NCBI GenBank assembly: GCA_964452775.1 | Contig: CAYVQP010000013.1 | Span: 1-64,000, forward strand | DNA: 64,000 nucleotides | Direction of reading: 5' to 3' | Origin: JACKCB01 sp964452775 | GTDB taxonomy: Bacteria; Chloroflexota; Anaerolineae; Promineifilales; Promineifilaceae | Part shown: positions 25,662 to 33,613 of the stretch, one piece after another | Position numbering within the stretch: the stretch's first letter is position 1 | Layout: the number at the start of each line of letters is the position of its first letter | Position numbers and translations under genes: made by a program | Notes under the pieces: model-generated | Seen by the model: the letters and a program-made list of their open reading frames with translations, nothing else | The model's database searches: none | What the model was told of the DNA's origin: nothing

Positions 25662-25899
25662 ACCATCATCATCTGGAGGTGTTAAGGTGGCGAATTTATC
25701 TGAGGTGCAGGCGGCGTCATGTTCGACGGAGCCGGGATAAGGCCGGGGAGAGCCATCGCCGCCGGCCCAATCTCAGTGGAATTCCCCCACATTCCAGCCG
25801 GCGGGTTATAGCACTCCGCGTAACCCCACAAGACAATCACAGCACCGGCCGGCCAGCCCAAAACCAGACCACTTGCCGGCGGCCGGCCGTGCGAATTGG
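25662..25899. other. Gap between SWIM gene and promoter D
   Basis: The only frame with a ribosome site is 17 codons long (GTG 25687 to TAA 25740; GGAGG nine bases upstream), which I do not call. The rest holds GCCGGC-rich sequence and an AATTCCCCC half of the dispersed motif. No gene is supported. Confidence 0.4.
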
Positions 25900-25928
25900 T
25901 TGACACGCGAGTAACTCTATGATATAAT
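25900..25928 (+). promoter_or_regulatory. Promoter D (TAAC-spacer family)
   Basis: TTGACA (25900-25905), 17-bp spacer with TAAC, TATAAT (25923-25928). It is a perfect consensus driving the gene at 25977. Confidence 0.9.
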
Positions 25929-25976
25929 ATATGGGTAAAATACTTCACATTCTGAACCGCACGCGAGGACCAGACC

Positions 25977-26543
25977 ATGAACCAGACCGACCGGCAGGCA
26001 TTCCAGACTAACCGGCAGGCATGCCAGACTAACCGGCAGGCATGCCAGACCGCCCCGAACCGCCCACAGACCCGACGCCCAACGCCGATGCAAGACACGC
26101 TCATGCAGGTGCAGGGCATCCTGGCGGCCCGGCGGAGACTGCCGGACTTCCGCTATGATCAGGTGTGCGCCCTGCAACGGCGAGCGGCGACTTTGTACGC
26201 CCGCAACAGCCGGCATGTCACGCTCCGGGGGCCGCTGAAGAAGTTGGCCGCGGCAGTGGATCGCTGGGTCGCCCCGTACCATCGGCGACGAGGCGTGAAG
26301 AACGCCTTCGTCAGCTTCTTCGAGGTGCGCCGGCGCAGCTCGGACCCGGAGAAGGTGGCCGGATGGTTCGCCGGGCTGCAAGCCGCCCGAGACCGGGCCG
26401 CTGACGCCGGCGACTGGGAATCGTTCGTTAATTACGACAATCTGGTCGAGTTCATCCGGCCGTACGTCGAGCCGGACGAGGCCGAACTGCTCCGGGAGCT
26501 GCTGGCCGAGCTCGCATCATTCGCGGGTATCAATCGCGAGTAA
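25977..26543 (+). CDS. Early protein with N-terminal heptapeptide repeats
   Basis: The 188-residue basic protein starts at ATG 25977. Residues about 5-25 are three tandem copies of a seven-residue unit (NRQACQT type), encoded by three 21-bp DNA repeats at 25990-26050. The rest is helical (QVQGILAARRRLPDFRYDQV, RSSDPEKVAGWFAGLQAARD, then an acidic EAELLRELLAEL tail). It has its own promoter and lies before the 21-bp iterons and the MoxR/VWA operon. No known domain is recognised. Confidence 0.6.
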   Translation: MNQTDRQAFQTNRQACQTNRQACQTAPNRPQTRRPTPMQDTLMQVQGILAARRRLPDFRYDQVCALQRRAATLYARNSRHVTLRGPLKKLAAAVDRWVAPYHRRRGVKNAFVSFFEVRRRSSDPEKVAGWFAGLQAARDRAADAGDWESFVNYDNLVEFIRPYVEPDEAELLRELLAELASFAGINRE

Positions 26544-26553
26544 CCGCGTGACG

Positions 26554-26616
26554 TTTATCTGGCTTTAGCCGGCATTTATCTGGCTTTAGCCGGCATTTAT
26601 CTGGCTTTAGCCGGTA
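26554..26616. repeat. Three 21-bp direct repeats
   Basis: Three adjacent copies of TTTATCTGGCTTTAGCCGG plus CA (TA in the third) occupy 26554-26574, 26575-26595 and 26596-26616. Each contains the short dyad GGCT-TT-AGCC. The 21-bp period places the units on one helix face. It is an iteron-like or operator array just before the MoxR gene. Confidence 0.85.
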
Positions 26617-26683
26617 TTGATCTTCCCGGCCGGCAGCGTGGCAGCGCCCGGCCGGGTTCAAGCCATAAGGAGGCAACAGCACC

Positions 26684-27769
26684 ATGACCACGAATACATT
26701 TGTCGGTTCCTATGTTCAGGACATCAAGGGCGCGATGACAGCCGGTATCCTCTCCGGTCAGAACGTGATCTTGTTGTCCGCGCCCGGATGGGGCAAGACG
26801 GCCATCTCGAAGCGGGTGGCCCAGCACGTAGCCGGCGACGCCGCGATCAGCTTCATCCGCGTCGATCCGTCCACGCCGCCGGATGTGATCAGCGGCCCGT
26901 ATGACCCGGCCGCTATGCTCAATGGAGTGCTTCAGCGAGTGACCGCCGGCACGCCTTTTGACCCTCAGTGCCGGCTGGCGATCATTGACGAGATTGGCCG
27001 CGGCTCGGACGCCCTGTTCGACAAGTGCCTGGACGTGCTGGACCGGCAAGACGGCGCCAGCGTGCCGGTGATCGCGACCTCTAACTTCATGCCCTCCTCA
27101 GACCGGCAGCAAGCGATGTTGGACCGATTCGCGATCTGGCTGTGGGTTGTGCCGGGAGCGTGCGACGTGGCCGGCATCGTGGGCGCGCAGCTCGCCAGCG
27201 CAGGCAAGCCGGACGTTGACCCGGCCGGCCTGCCGACCTGGGATGACGTGCAGACGGTGTGGGCAGCCAAGCCGGGTCCGCAGGCGGTGAAGGTGGTCAG
27301 CGACCTGATCTCCGCCATGAGCCGGGAAGCGCAGGTGCAGGGCTTCACGGTGCACCCGCGCCGGCTGGCCCAGTGGAGCGCCGTTCTATTCCGCGCCGGC
27401 ATGTTCTATAGCGGCATGGACCCGGACTTCAGCGCAATGCCGTCGAAGGCCACGGCACTGCTCAAGTATTGCTGGCCGGCGATGACGGCCGAAGATCAGG
27501 CGACCTGGGCGACGTTCGCGGCCTCCGTCGTAGATGTGACCGGAGCGGCGATTGAGTTGGAAATGGCGAAGGTGATGGAAGCCTTGAACCGGGTTGTGGC
27601 CTCCGGCAATACCTCCAGCATGGCGGTAGTCGGGGAGCTGGGCCAGATCACGCAGAAGGCCGAGCAGACCTTGAAGACCATCGCCGGCGACGATCCGCGC
27701 GTGGCCGAAGCCATCAAGCAGATGAAGGTCTGGTTCGGCCGGGCGCTTAACGGGCAGCCAATTGAGTAG
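26684..27769 (+). CDS. MoxR-type AAA+ ATPase
   Basis: The 361-residue protein follows the ribosome site AAGGAGGCAACAGC. Walker A is APGWGKT (residues 33-39) and Walker B is IIDEIGRG (D102, E103); sensor 1 (IATSNF) lies near 130. Two helical C-terminal segments (about 225-360) complete the MoxR layout. MoxR ATPases act as chaperones that load metal or activate partners carrying a VWA domain. The next gene is exactly such a VWA protein, ten bases downstream. Phage copies of this pair are uncommon. Confidence 0.85.
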   Translation: MTTNTFVGSYVQDIKGAMTAGILSGQNVILLSAPGWGKTAISKRVAQHVAGDAAISFIRVDPSTPPDVISGPYDPAAMLNGVLQRVTAGTPFDPQCRLAIIDEIGRGSDALFDKCLDVLDRQDGASVPVIATSNFMPSSDRQQAMLDRFAIWLWVVPGACDVAGIVGAQLASAGKPDVDPAGLPTWDDVQTVWAAKPGPQAVKVVSDLISAMSREAQVQGFTVHPRRLAQWSAVLFRAGMFYSGMDPDFSAMPSKATALLKYCWPAMTAEDQATWATFAASVVDVTGAAIELEMAKVMEALNRVVASGNTSSMAVVGELGQITQKAEQTLKTIAGDDPRVAEAIKQMKVWFGRALNGQPIE

Positions 27770-27778
27770 GGGGACAAG

Positions 27779-29320
27779 ATGGCCGTCGCAAATAGCTATG
27801 ACGAACTACACGTTGTTCCAGCGCTGGCTGAAGAGCCGGTGCTACAGATGGGAATCGCTGACCGGGTGATGAGCCGGGTGGCGCGCGTGGAGCTGGCCGG
27901 CGAGCCGGAAGGACAGGCGATGGCGGACCTGGCCGGCGACGCCTTCAACGCGCTGTACCAGGCAGACCCGCAATTCCGCGCCGACGTGCCGGCCGCCCGG
28001 TCAGTCAACCAGCGCATGATCGCCCACATGCAGGGCACGCACGGCTGGGATCAATCTCGCGCACATACAGCCGGCAATCTCCCGGCCGCCATGCACACAG
28101 CCGGTTTCATGTGGTCCGCGATGACGTCGGACGACAACATGAAAAAGGCCCTGCAGGAGCAGGAAAAGGCGGATCAGGCGCAACAGGCGGCAGACGAGGC
28201 CGGCGCGCAATCTGAGGCGCTTCGGGACGCTGCACAGGCATTGTGGGACAGCGCGCCGAAGGACAGCGCGCCGAAGGACAGCGACCGGCAGCGCGCCGAC
28301 GAACTGGCGCAAGAAGCCGGCCGGCTACAGAAGAAGGCCCAGCGCCTGCAGAAGAAGGCCGATGAAGCCGCGCAGAAGGCGGATGAGGCCGGCGAGAAGG
28401 CGACCGGCTCGATGCTGACCCAGGCCCGGATGATGAAGGCGGCGCAGGACGGCGCGAAGCAGGCGAAGGAAGTCGCCCAGGCCGCGGCCGGTTGGGGACA
28501 GGGGCCGGGCAGCCCGGTGCAGACCGACCCGGCGGCGGCGCGAGAATTCCTCAAGCGTAATGCGGGGAAAATTGCCCACATTGCGCAGCTTGCCGGCCGG
28601 CTGCGGGGAGTGGCGATGCAGGCCAAACAGACCCGGCTGCCGGTGGGCCTGCTGCCATCCCGTGTCGGCCTGACACGGGACGTGACCCACCTGTTCACCA
28701 GCGAGCTTGCTCTGCTCCGGCCGGACGCGCCCACGCTGTTGCGAGCGGAGGCCGTGGGCCGGCTGGTAGATTCCGGCCTGCTGGGCTGGCAGAAGAGCGC
28801 CGATGCTGACAAGCGCGGGCCGTTCGTGGCTGCGGTGGACGTGTCGCCCAGTATGCGCGGACCGCGGGAGATTGTCGCCAAGGCGGTGGCGCTGGGTGTG
28901 GCGCAGACAGCCCGGCTGGACGGCCGGCCGTACATCCTGTTCTCCTTTGCCAGCGACCCGACGCAGATGCTAGTCGTACGCCACACTGATAGCTGGCAGC
29001 AGCACATTGTGTGGGCCGAACACACGGTCCGCGGCGGTACGGACTTCAATATGGCAATCGCCAAAGCCATCGAACTGCTCGGCGACATAGACCGGGCCGA
29101 CTGCCTGTTCATCAGCGATGGCGAGGCCGGCGTGAAACAGGAGACTGCCGGCGAGTGGCGGAAGTTCCAGGACCAGACCGGCGCGCGCATGTTCTATGTG
29201 CCGGTTGGCCGCGGCGGTTATCTGGACATCGAGCGCCTGGCCGACCGTGTGGTAGAGACGCGCGAGTTGGACGAGGGCGCCGGCACGGACCTGGCGAAGA
29301 AGTTGGGCGCCTGGATTTGA
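27779..29320 (+). CDS. VWA-domain partner of the MoxR ATPase
   Basis: The 513-residue protein starts at ATG 27779 after AGGGGG. The N-terminal ~120 residues resemble the metal-peptidase-like part of VWA-linked proteins. Residues about 120-245 are a long Ala/Lys/Glu coiled coil (QAQQAADEAGAQSEALRDAA, ADEAAQKADEAGEKA). The VWA domain (about 345-513) has a complete MIDAS: D354-x-S356-x-S358 (DVSPS), T421 (GGTDF) and D447 (FISDGE). It should bind a divalent metal and be remodelled by the MoxR protein. Confidence 0.85.
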   Translation: MAVANSYDELHVVPALAEEPVLQMGIADRVMSRVARVELAGEPEGQAMADLAGDAFNALYQADPQFRADVPAARSVNQRMIAHMQGTHGWDQSRAHTAGNLPAAMHTAGFMWSAMTSDDNMKKALQEQEKADQAQQAADEAGAQSEALRDAAQALWDSAPKDSAPKDSDRQRADELAQEAGRLQKKAQRLQKKADEAAQKADEAGEKATGSMLTQARMMKAAQDGAKQAKEVAQAAAGWGQGPGSPVQTDPAAAREFLKRNAGKIAHIAQLAGRLRGVAMQAKQTRLPVGLLPSRVGLTRDVTHLFTSELALLRPDAPTLLRAEAVGRLVDSGLLGWQKSADADKRGPFVAAVDVSPSMRGPREIVAKAVALGVAQTARLDGRPYILFSFASDPTQMLVVRHTDSWQQHIVWAEHTVRGGTDFNMAIAKAIELLGDIDRADCLFISDGEAGVKQETAGEWRKFQDQTGARMFYVPVGRGGYLDIERLADRVVETRELDEGAGTDLAKKLGAWI

Positions 29321-29331
29321 GTTAAATCTAC

Positions 29332-29365
29332 CCGGCCGGGCGGTCTGGCAGGATTGCCCGGCCGG
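29332..29365 (+). terminator. GC hairpin after VWA gene
   Basis: CCGGCCGGGC (29332-29341) pairs with GCCCGGCCGG (29356-29365). No T-run follows. It may reduce read-through into the third operon gene or stabilise the upstream message. Confidence 0.5.
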
Positions 29366-29385
29366 CGTTGGTGAGGAGATCGGAA

Positions 29386-30333
29386 ATGACAGCATTGCAA
29401 GAACGTGAAATGTACATCGTGCTCATCGAGGCCGATGGAGCGCGGATGCCGAGCACGTACTACCGCCGGCGGGAGTCGTTGGCAATGAAGGTGCGCGGTG
29501 ATCGGGAGTTGGGTCCACTGGCCCGGCGCGAGAACGGGACCTCGGTCATCTTCCAGGAAGGGGCGGTGCTGTGCAACAGCTACTCCCTGGCCCGGCAGAT
29601 GGCGTGGCTGGCGATTGACGCTTTCGACGAGCTGGAGCGCAATGGCGAACTCGAAGGCCGGGATCCGTGCGTGAGCATTGGCCGGGCCAACCTGACCGAC
29701 AACATCACCCGCACAGCGCAGGATAGCCAGGTGATTAACCGCATCCAGGAAGTGCTCGGCAAGCGCGGCCGCAAGCCGGAGCCGGCGGCATGGGTGGTGA
29801 GCTGCAAAGAGTGCTGCAAGGTCAGCCCGGTCGAACACCACAGCCCCATCCAGTGCCCGCATTGCGCCGGCTTCCTCATCCACAAGCGTAAGGGAGAGCC
29901 AGTCAGCTTCCGAGATGCCGGCGGGGATGTGCTGGAGTTGTGGCAGCGCACGCGCTTCGCCAATGGCCTGCACTGGGAGCCGGCCGAGATCTCCGATAGC
30001 GGCATGATGCCGCCGGCGGATGTGGAGGTGCACAGCGACCGCGACCGGCAGGCTGTCGGGCTGCTGAGCGTATCGCCGGCGCTGGATACGATTCGGAAGA
30101 TGGACCGGGAGACGGCGTTGCTGTTCCTGGACGCTATCTTCTGCAATCGGACCAGCGTACCGCGAGAGGTGCGACTGAATAACCGGCTGCAGGCGGCGAC
30201 GGTGTACTTGCGCAAGGGTGGGGACGCGACAGCGATTGAACTGGCAGAGCCGGATGTGCCGGACCTCTTTGACGCCAGCGCGGTTGTGCCGGCCGGCACG
30301 ATTGCGGCGTGGGCGATGAACCAGAACTCATAA
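29386..30333 (+). CDS. Zinc-ribbon protein of the MoxR/VWA operon
   Basis: The 315-residue protein starts at ATG 29386, 7 bases after GAGGAG. Residues about 140-165 form a zinc ribbon (CKECCK, then CPHCAGF). The N-terminal ~125 residues are alpha/beta (YIVLIEADGARMPSTYYRRR, then FQEGAVLCNSYSLARQMAW). The C-terminal third (about 215-300) is helical. Context suggests a client or third component of the MoxR-VWA system; no enzyme family is recognised. Confidence 0.6.
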   Translation: MTALQEREMYIVLIEADGARMPSTYYRRRESLAMKVRGDRELGPLARRENGTSVIFQEGAVLCNSYSLARQMAWLAIDAFDELERNGELEGRDPCVSIGRANLTDNITRTAQDSQVINRIQEVLGKRGRKPEPAAWVVSCKECCKVSPVEHHSPIQCPHCAGFLIHKRKGEPVSFRDAGGDVLELWQRTRFANGLHWEPAEISDSGMMPPADVEVHSDRDRQAVGLLSVSPALDTIRKMDRETALLFLDAIFCNRTSVPREVRLNNRLQAATVYLRKGGDATAIELAEPDVPDLFDASAVVPAGTIAAWAMNQNS

Positions 30334-30346
30334 GGAGACAACAGCA

Positions 30347-30463
30347 ATGGCAAAGATTACGTTAGACGAGGAGTTTGTGGACGAGACCACGAAGATCGTG
30401 GACGTGGGCTTCTGCCTGTCTTTCCGGCTACCGGAGAGCGCGAGGCGGGAGGAGGAAGAGTGA
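30347..30463 (+). CDS. 38-residue acidic protein
   Basis: A canonical phage ribosome site (AAGGAGACAACAGC, 30332-30345) precedes ATG 30347. The short product (MAKITLDEEFVDETTKIVDVG start, EEEE end) overlaps the next gene's ATG by one base. The strong initiation signal and coupling make it credible; the function is unknown. Confidence 0.55.
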   Translation: MAKITLDEEFVDETTKIVDVGFCLSFRLPESARREEEE

Positions 30464-30987
30464 TGAAGGAAGAGTTTACCGTCTACCAGACGATGCTGAA
30501 CGGAGGGCCGGCCGTCTCGTACCGGTTCGTGACCGAGGACGGCGTGGTGTTCCAGACGATTGCCGGCAGCCTTGACGAGGCTCGGCGCTACCGTGACGGC
30601 TGGTTGCACGATTACGGCTACGAGCCGGACGGCCGGATTCCGGAGGCGCTGAGGCCGGCGGGGGACACCAGCTCCCGCCGCATTATGGCGATGTGGTGTA
30701 CGGCCGGCGGACACGAGTACCAGATTGCCGGGCCATTCGAGAGCGAGCTGGACGCAGCCCGATACGCGGTCTCCCGTGACATTTACAGCGCCGGGTCGGT
30801 AGTCGTGCAACGGTTGGAGACGTTCTTTGATGGGGAGACTACGGACTGGGTGTGCGACGAGGTGCGCGATGCCGGCGCAATTGTTGGAGGGAAAAGACGC
30901 CCAAAGCGTAGCCTGAGTATGATACTCGCCATACTCGTCGGATCAGGAGAAGCGGAAATGACAGCAGCGCGAGGGCCGGCGCGATGA
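30463..30987 (+). CDS. Unknown protein
   Basis: The 174-residue protein starts at ATG 30463 (TGATG overlap) after GGAGGAGGAAG. Two similar halves are visible: VYQTMLNGGPAVSYRFVTED with SLDEARRYRDGW, and MAMWCTAGGHEYQIAG with SELDAARYAVSRD. This suggests an internal duplication of a small beta-beta-alpha unit. The last ~30 residues are basic and may be disordered. It overlaps the HNH gene by 4 nt. Confidence 0.55.
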   Translation: MKEEFTVYQTMLNGGPAVSYRFVTEDGVVFQTIAGSLDEARRYRDGWLHDYGYEPDGRIPEALRPAGDTSSRRIMAMWCTAGGHEYQIAGPFESELDAARYAVSRDIYSAGSVVVQRLETFFDGETTDWVCDEVRDAGAIVGGKRRPKRSLSMILAILVGSGEAEMTAARGPAR

Positions 30988-31829
30988 ATAGCGGCAAACT
31001 GGAGGCGATCCGGGATCGCTTCTGGGAGAAGGTAGAGCGGCTCGACCCGGCCGGGTGCTGGACGTGGATAGGCAGCGTTGGCCGGAAGAACGGCTGCGCG
31101 CAGATGAGGGTCGCCGGCCGGATAGAGCAGGCGGCGCGCATCTCCTATATGCTGGCCGGCGGGGAGGCGATTGAGGACGGAGTGGTGATAGACCACGTCT
31201 GCGGCAACCGGCTGTGCGTCAACCCGGCGCACATGCAGCTCGTTGGCCGGCGGGCGTGGACGGACGCGGAAGATCATTACCTGCGCCGGATGTACTGCTT
31301 TGTGCCGGTAGACCACATAGCCGAAGAGTTAGGCCGCACAGTCACCGCGGTGCAGGTGCGCCGGAAAGAGATTGGGATTGTCGCTCTGCAGCAGCGCGAC
31401 GACGTGCTCAGCCCGCTGAAGTTCGCGGAGGCGGTTGGGGTGGGGTGGGGAGCGGCAAGGCGGCTGGCGGATATGGAGCAGTATTCCGCCACGATGTACC
31501 ACGGAAATCAGGCGACGAGGGTCGTGCTGGTGGACGGCTTCAAGCGCTGGCTGGGCGAGCCGGCCAACTGGCAGCACCTGGACGTTGACAAGCTGGTCCG
31601 GCCTGATTTTCGAGAGGTGGTGGAGCGGGCACGCCGGAAGAACAGCGTTCCCTGGCTACTCCTGGAAGAGGCGGCCGGCTACGTTGGCTATAGCGCGAGT
31701 CGTCTCAAGACGCTTGCCCGTCGGGGAAAGGTTCCCTTTGAGCGCGGCCACGTAGGGCAGAGAGGGAGGGCGCGCTTGCTGTTCAAGAAGGCGGACCTGG
31801 ATCAGTTCAAGCAGGCATACGGACGATAG
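30984..31829 (+). CDS. HNH endonuclease fused to HTH domains
   Basis: The 281-residue protein combines an HNH_3-type nuclease (residues about 15-90; GCWTWIGSVGRKNGCAQM, then VIDHVCGNRLCVNPAHM) with a Myb/SANT-like segment (about 93-130; WTDAEDHYLRRMYCFVPVDHIAEEL) and a C-terminal excisionase-type HTH (about 235-275; EEAAGYVGYSASRLKTLARRG). The added DNA-binding modules suggest a homing endonuclease. It ends a run of overlapping genes. Confidence 0.75.
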   Translation: MNSGKLEAIRDRFWEKVERLDPAGCWTWIGSVGRKNGCAQMRVAGRIEQAARISYMLAGGEAIEDGVVIDHVCGNRLCVNPAHMQLVGRRAWTDAEDHYLRRMYCFVPVDHIAEELGRTVTAVQVRRKEIGIVALQQRDDVLSPLKFAEAVGVGWGAARRLADMEQYSATMYHGNQATRVVLVDGFKRWLGEPANWQHLDVDKLVRPDFREVVERARRKNSVPWLLLEEAAGYVGYSASRLKTLARRGKVPFERGHVGQRGRARLLFKKADLDQFKQAYGR

Positions 31830-31842
31830 AAGTAGGGCGCAC

Positions 31843-32016
31843 ATGAAGGTGAGGCTGGTAGTGATATATGATTCCATTCTCCCGGCGGAATACCTGGCAA
31901 TGCTGTTCTGGCTGATGCAGAAGCCGGCCCCTCCCGGCCGGCTGAAAGCGTGGCAGGCGGCGCTTATCCTGGGCGCGATCATGGGCTTGATTGCCCTTGC
32001 CGCCCTCTACCCCTGA
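31843..32016 (+). CDS. Small membrane protein (57 aa)
   Basis: ATG 31843 opens 57 codons with a C-terminal hydrophobic helix (residues about 38-56, AALILGAIMGLIALAALY). The N-terminus is amphipathic. The gene after it begins 12 nt past its stop. The function is unknown. Confidence 0.5.
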   Translation: MKVRLVVIYDSILPAEYLAMLFWLMQKPAPPGRLKAWQAALILGAIMGLIALAALYP

Positions 32017-32027
32017 TGAGGAGACGT

Positions 32028-32324
32028 ATGTTTAAGGCGAAGGTGAGTGACCCGGACTATGGACAGGTAATGGCGGAGATCCGGCGCCTTAATGAACTAC
32101 TGGCAGCCCTGATCAACCCGGCGTGCCACTGGAATACGGTGCAGGCTGTCAAAGGCACGGAGCTGGCCGAGCCGGATCGGATGCGGGCTATTCAACGGGT
32201 CAGAGACGACCTGGCCCGGCTGGTGGGCCGGGATGAGTACGACGACCTGCAAGGGCCGTTCGCGCGCCATGCAGCGGCGATGGACGTGATTGAGATTCCC
32301 GACTGCCTGATCCGCCGGCAATGA
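32028..32324 (+). CDS. Small soluble protein, unknown
   Basis: The 98-residue protein starts at ATG 32028 after GAGGAGA. It is helical (QVMAEIRRLNELLAALINPAC, then RAIQRVRDDLARLVGRDEYDD), ending PDCLIRRQ. No known family. Confidence 0.55.
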   Translation: MFKAKVSDPDYGQVMAEIRRLNELLAALINPACHWNTVQAVKGTELAEPDRMRAIQRVRDDLARLVGRDEYDDLQGPFARHAAAMDVIEIPDCLIRRQ

Positions 32325-32378
32325 TTGTGCGCCGCCATATATCGGGGGAAATACCGCAATATGGCGAGCGGGCCGGGC

Positions 32379-32407
32379 TGGAAATGGTGATAACTATGTG
32401 GTATCAT
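32379..32407 (+). promoter_or_regulatory. Promoter H (TAAC-spacer family, weak -35)
   Basis: TGGAAA (32379-32384), 17-bp spacer with TAAC at 32391-32394, TATCAT (32402-32407). The TAAC-to--10 distance (7 bp) is the same as in the stronger members. Confidence 0.6.
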
Positions 32408-32451
32408 CGCTTGTGTTGGGGATTATGTCTAGCGAGTTTCGGAGAAGGGCG

Positions 32452-32610
32452 ATGAAGACGCGTGTAGTGGTGGCTATGCTGCTGTTGGGCGGCATCGGCT
32501 ATTTGTGGTGGCAGCGCCGGCGCACCTATGCTGTGCCGGGCGTGGGGCGCATCCGGCGAGCATCAGATACGGATTTTGAGTACTGGAAAGGGGTGTACGA
32601 GGCCAGGTAG
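32452..32610 (+). CDS. Small single-TM protein (52 aa)
   Basis: ATG 32452 follows GGAGAAGGG; ATG 32425 upstream is in frame. Residues about 4-18 are hydrophobic (VVVAMLLLGGIGYLWW), followed by a basic stretch and a short acidic tail. It is a membrane-anchored early protein under promoter H. The function is unknown. Confidence 0.5.
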   Translation: MKTRVVVAMLLLGGIGYLWWQRRRTYAVPGVGRIRRASDTDFEYWKGVYEAR

Positions 32611-32618
32611 GTGGGCAG

Positions 32619-33014
32619 ATGGTAGCGGAAACGACAGCACGGCAAGGGGCATCGCCTATCAGGGTGGTGTTGGTGATTCTTCTGGCGGCGATATTGGTGA
32701 CGGCGGCCGGCAAGTTGTTGCTGACTGCTCATGCGACTGACCGGCACGGGGCGGAGGCGCGGCAGGTGCGTGAGTGCCTGGAGCGCAATGGGCCGGTGCA
32801 GACATGGCAGCAGAACGACGATCCCAGCGTGCGCATCTTTTGTGTGGAGCTGGAGCCGGAACCATGCAGCCGGTGGGGAATCCTCATCGCGCAGCTATGG
32901 CCGAGTGTGGTGGCCGGCTGCTCGATGCGGGAGAGGACGGCGTACATTCCCAGGGATGGCACTCCCGGCCGGGTGACGCAGTATCTGGAGCGCTTTGCGA
33001 CGCGGATCCGGTAG
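32619..33014 (+). CDS. Membrane-anchored exported protein
   Basis: The 131-residue protein has one TM helix (about 15-36, IRVVLVILLAAILVTAAGKLLL). An external domain has four cysteines (RECLE, IFCVEL, EPCSRW, AGCSMR), suggesting disulphides. It follows the small TM gene by eight bases. A role at the cell envelope is likely; no family is recognised. Confidence 0.5.
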   Translation: MVAETTARQGASPIRVVLVILLAAILVTAAGKLLLTAHATDRHGAEARQVRECLERNGPVQTWQQNDDPSVRIFCVELEPEPCSRWGILIAQLWPSVVAGCSMRERTAYIPRDGTPGRVTQYLERFATRIR

Positions 33015-33025
33015 GCAGGATCGAA

Positions 33026-33093
33026 AATGCCCCCAGGGGATGGGGGCATTCTCCTGCTCCACAAGTGCGGGCTGGCAGGCCCGATACCACTTG
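33026..33093 (+). terminator. Two consecutive hairpins
   Basis: AATGCCCCC with GGGGGCATT (33026-33050) is followed by CAAGTG-CGGGC with GCCCG-CACTTG (33062-33093). Neither has a T-run. They separate the membrane-protein unit from the next promoter. Confidence 0.55.
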
Positions 33094-33158
33094 CCGGAAA
33101 CAACAGCAAGGACATGATAGCATGGATTGAGATCCCTACTTGTTTTCTACCGGATTTC

Positions 33159-33187
33159 TTCCAAAATTGGGGATCGTATGATATTAT
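33159..33187 (+). promoter_or_regulatory. Possible promoter I
   Basis: TTCCAA (33159-33164), 17-bp spacer, TATTAT (33182-33187), with GTATGA just before the -10 as in family members but no TAAC. It is a weak candidate for the gene starting near 33218. Confidence 0.4.
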
Positions 33188-33217
33188 GTGGTTAGTTCGT
33201 GTGTTGTGGAGGCGCTT

Positions 33218-33613
33218 TTGCCATCTAATCCCAAGTTTCCGATGTTGACGGGGACCAAGATGCGGTTGTTGTGGGACATGGTTCGGCTGGAAAATAGCCG
33301 GCTACGCGCTGTCCGGGAGCAGATCTCGGACTACAAACAGCGTATGACGGCCTTTTACAACCAGTGGGGACCTAAGCGCCCGCGTACGGACGAAGAGTGG
33401 TTGGCGTTCTGGTACGCCTTCCGCGTGCTGCAAGATGGGCTGGACAGGTCCCTGGCCGAGATTACCGGCTCTATTGATGAGATAGACCGGACCACGCTGT
33501 CCGCTACGGAGATCATCCGTAATCACGGCGTGGAAGGGATTGACGCCGATCCGTTGGGATCAATCCGGCTACTGATTAACCGCCTTGAAGAAGTGAATGG
33601 AGCATCGACTTGA
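33218..33613 (+). CDS. Unknown helical protein upstream of replication genes
   Basis: The start is uncertain: TTG 33218 has GGAGG five bases upstream, and ATG 33242 and 33260 are alternatives. The ~131-residue product is helical (MRLLWDMVRLENSRLRAVRE, then FRVLQDGLDRSLAEITGSI). It overlaps the winged-helix gene by 4 nt and probably belongs to the replication unit. Confidence 0.5.
   Translation: MPSNPKFPMLTGTKMRLLWDMVRLENSRLRAVREQISDYKQRMTAFYNQWGPKRPRTDEEWLAFWYAFRVLQDGLDRSLAEITGSIDEIDRTTLSATEIIRNHGVEGIDADPLGSIRLLINRLEEVNGAST

Noticed and set aside
26554..26616. Short direct repeats considered as a CRISPR array
   Set aside because: The repeats are adjacent with no spacers between them.
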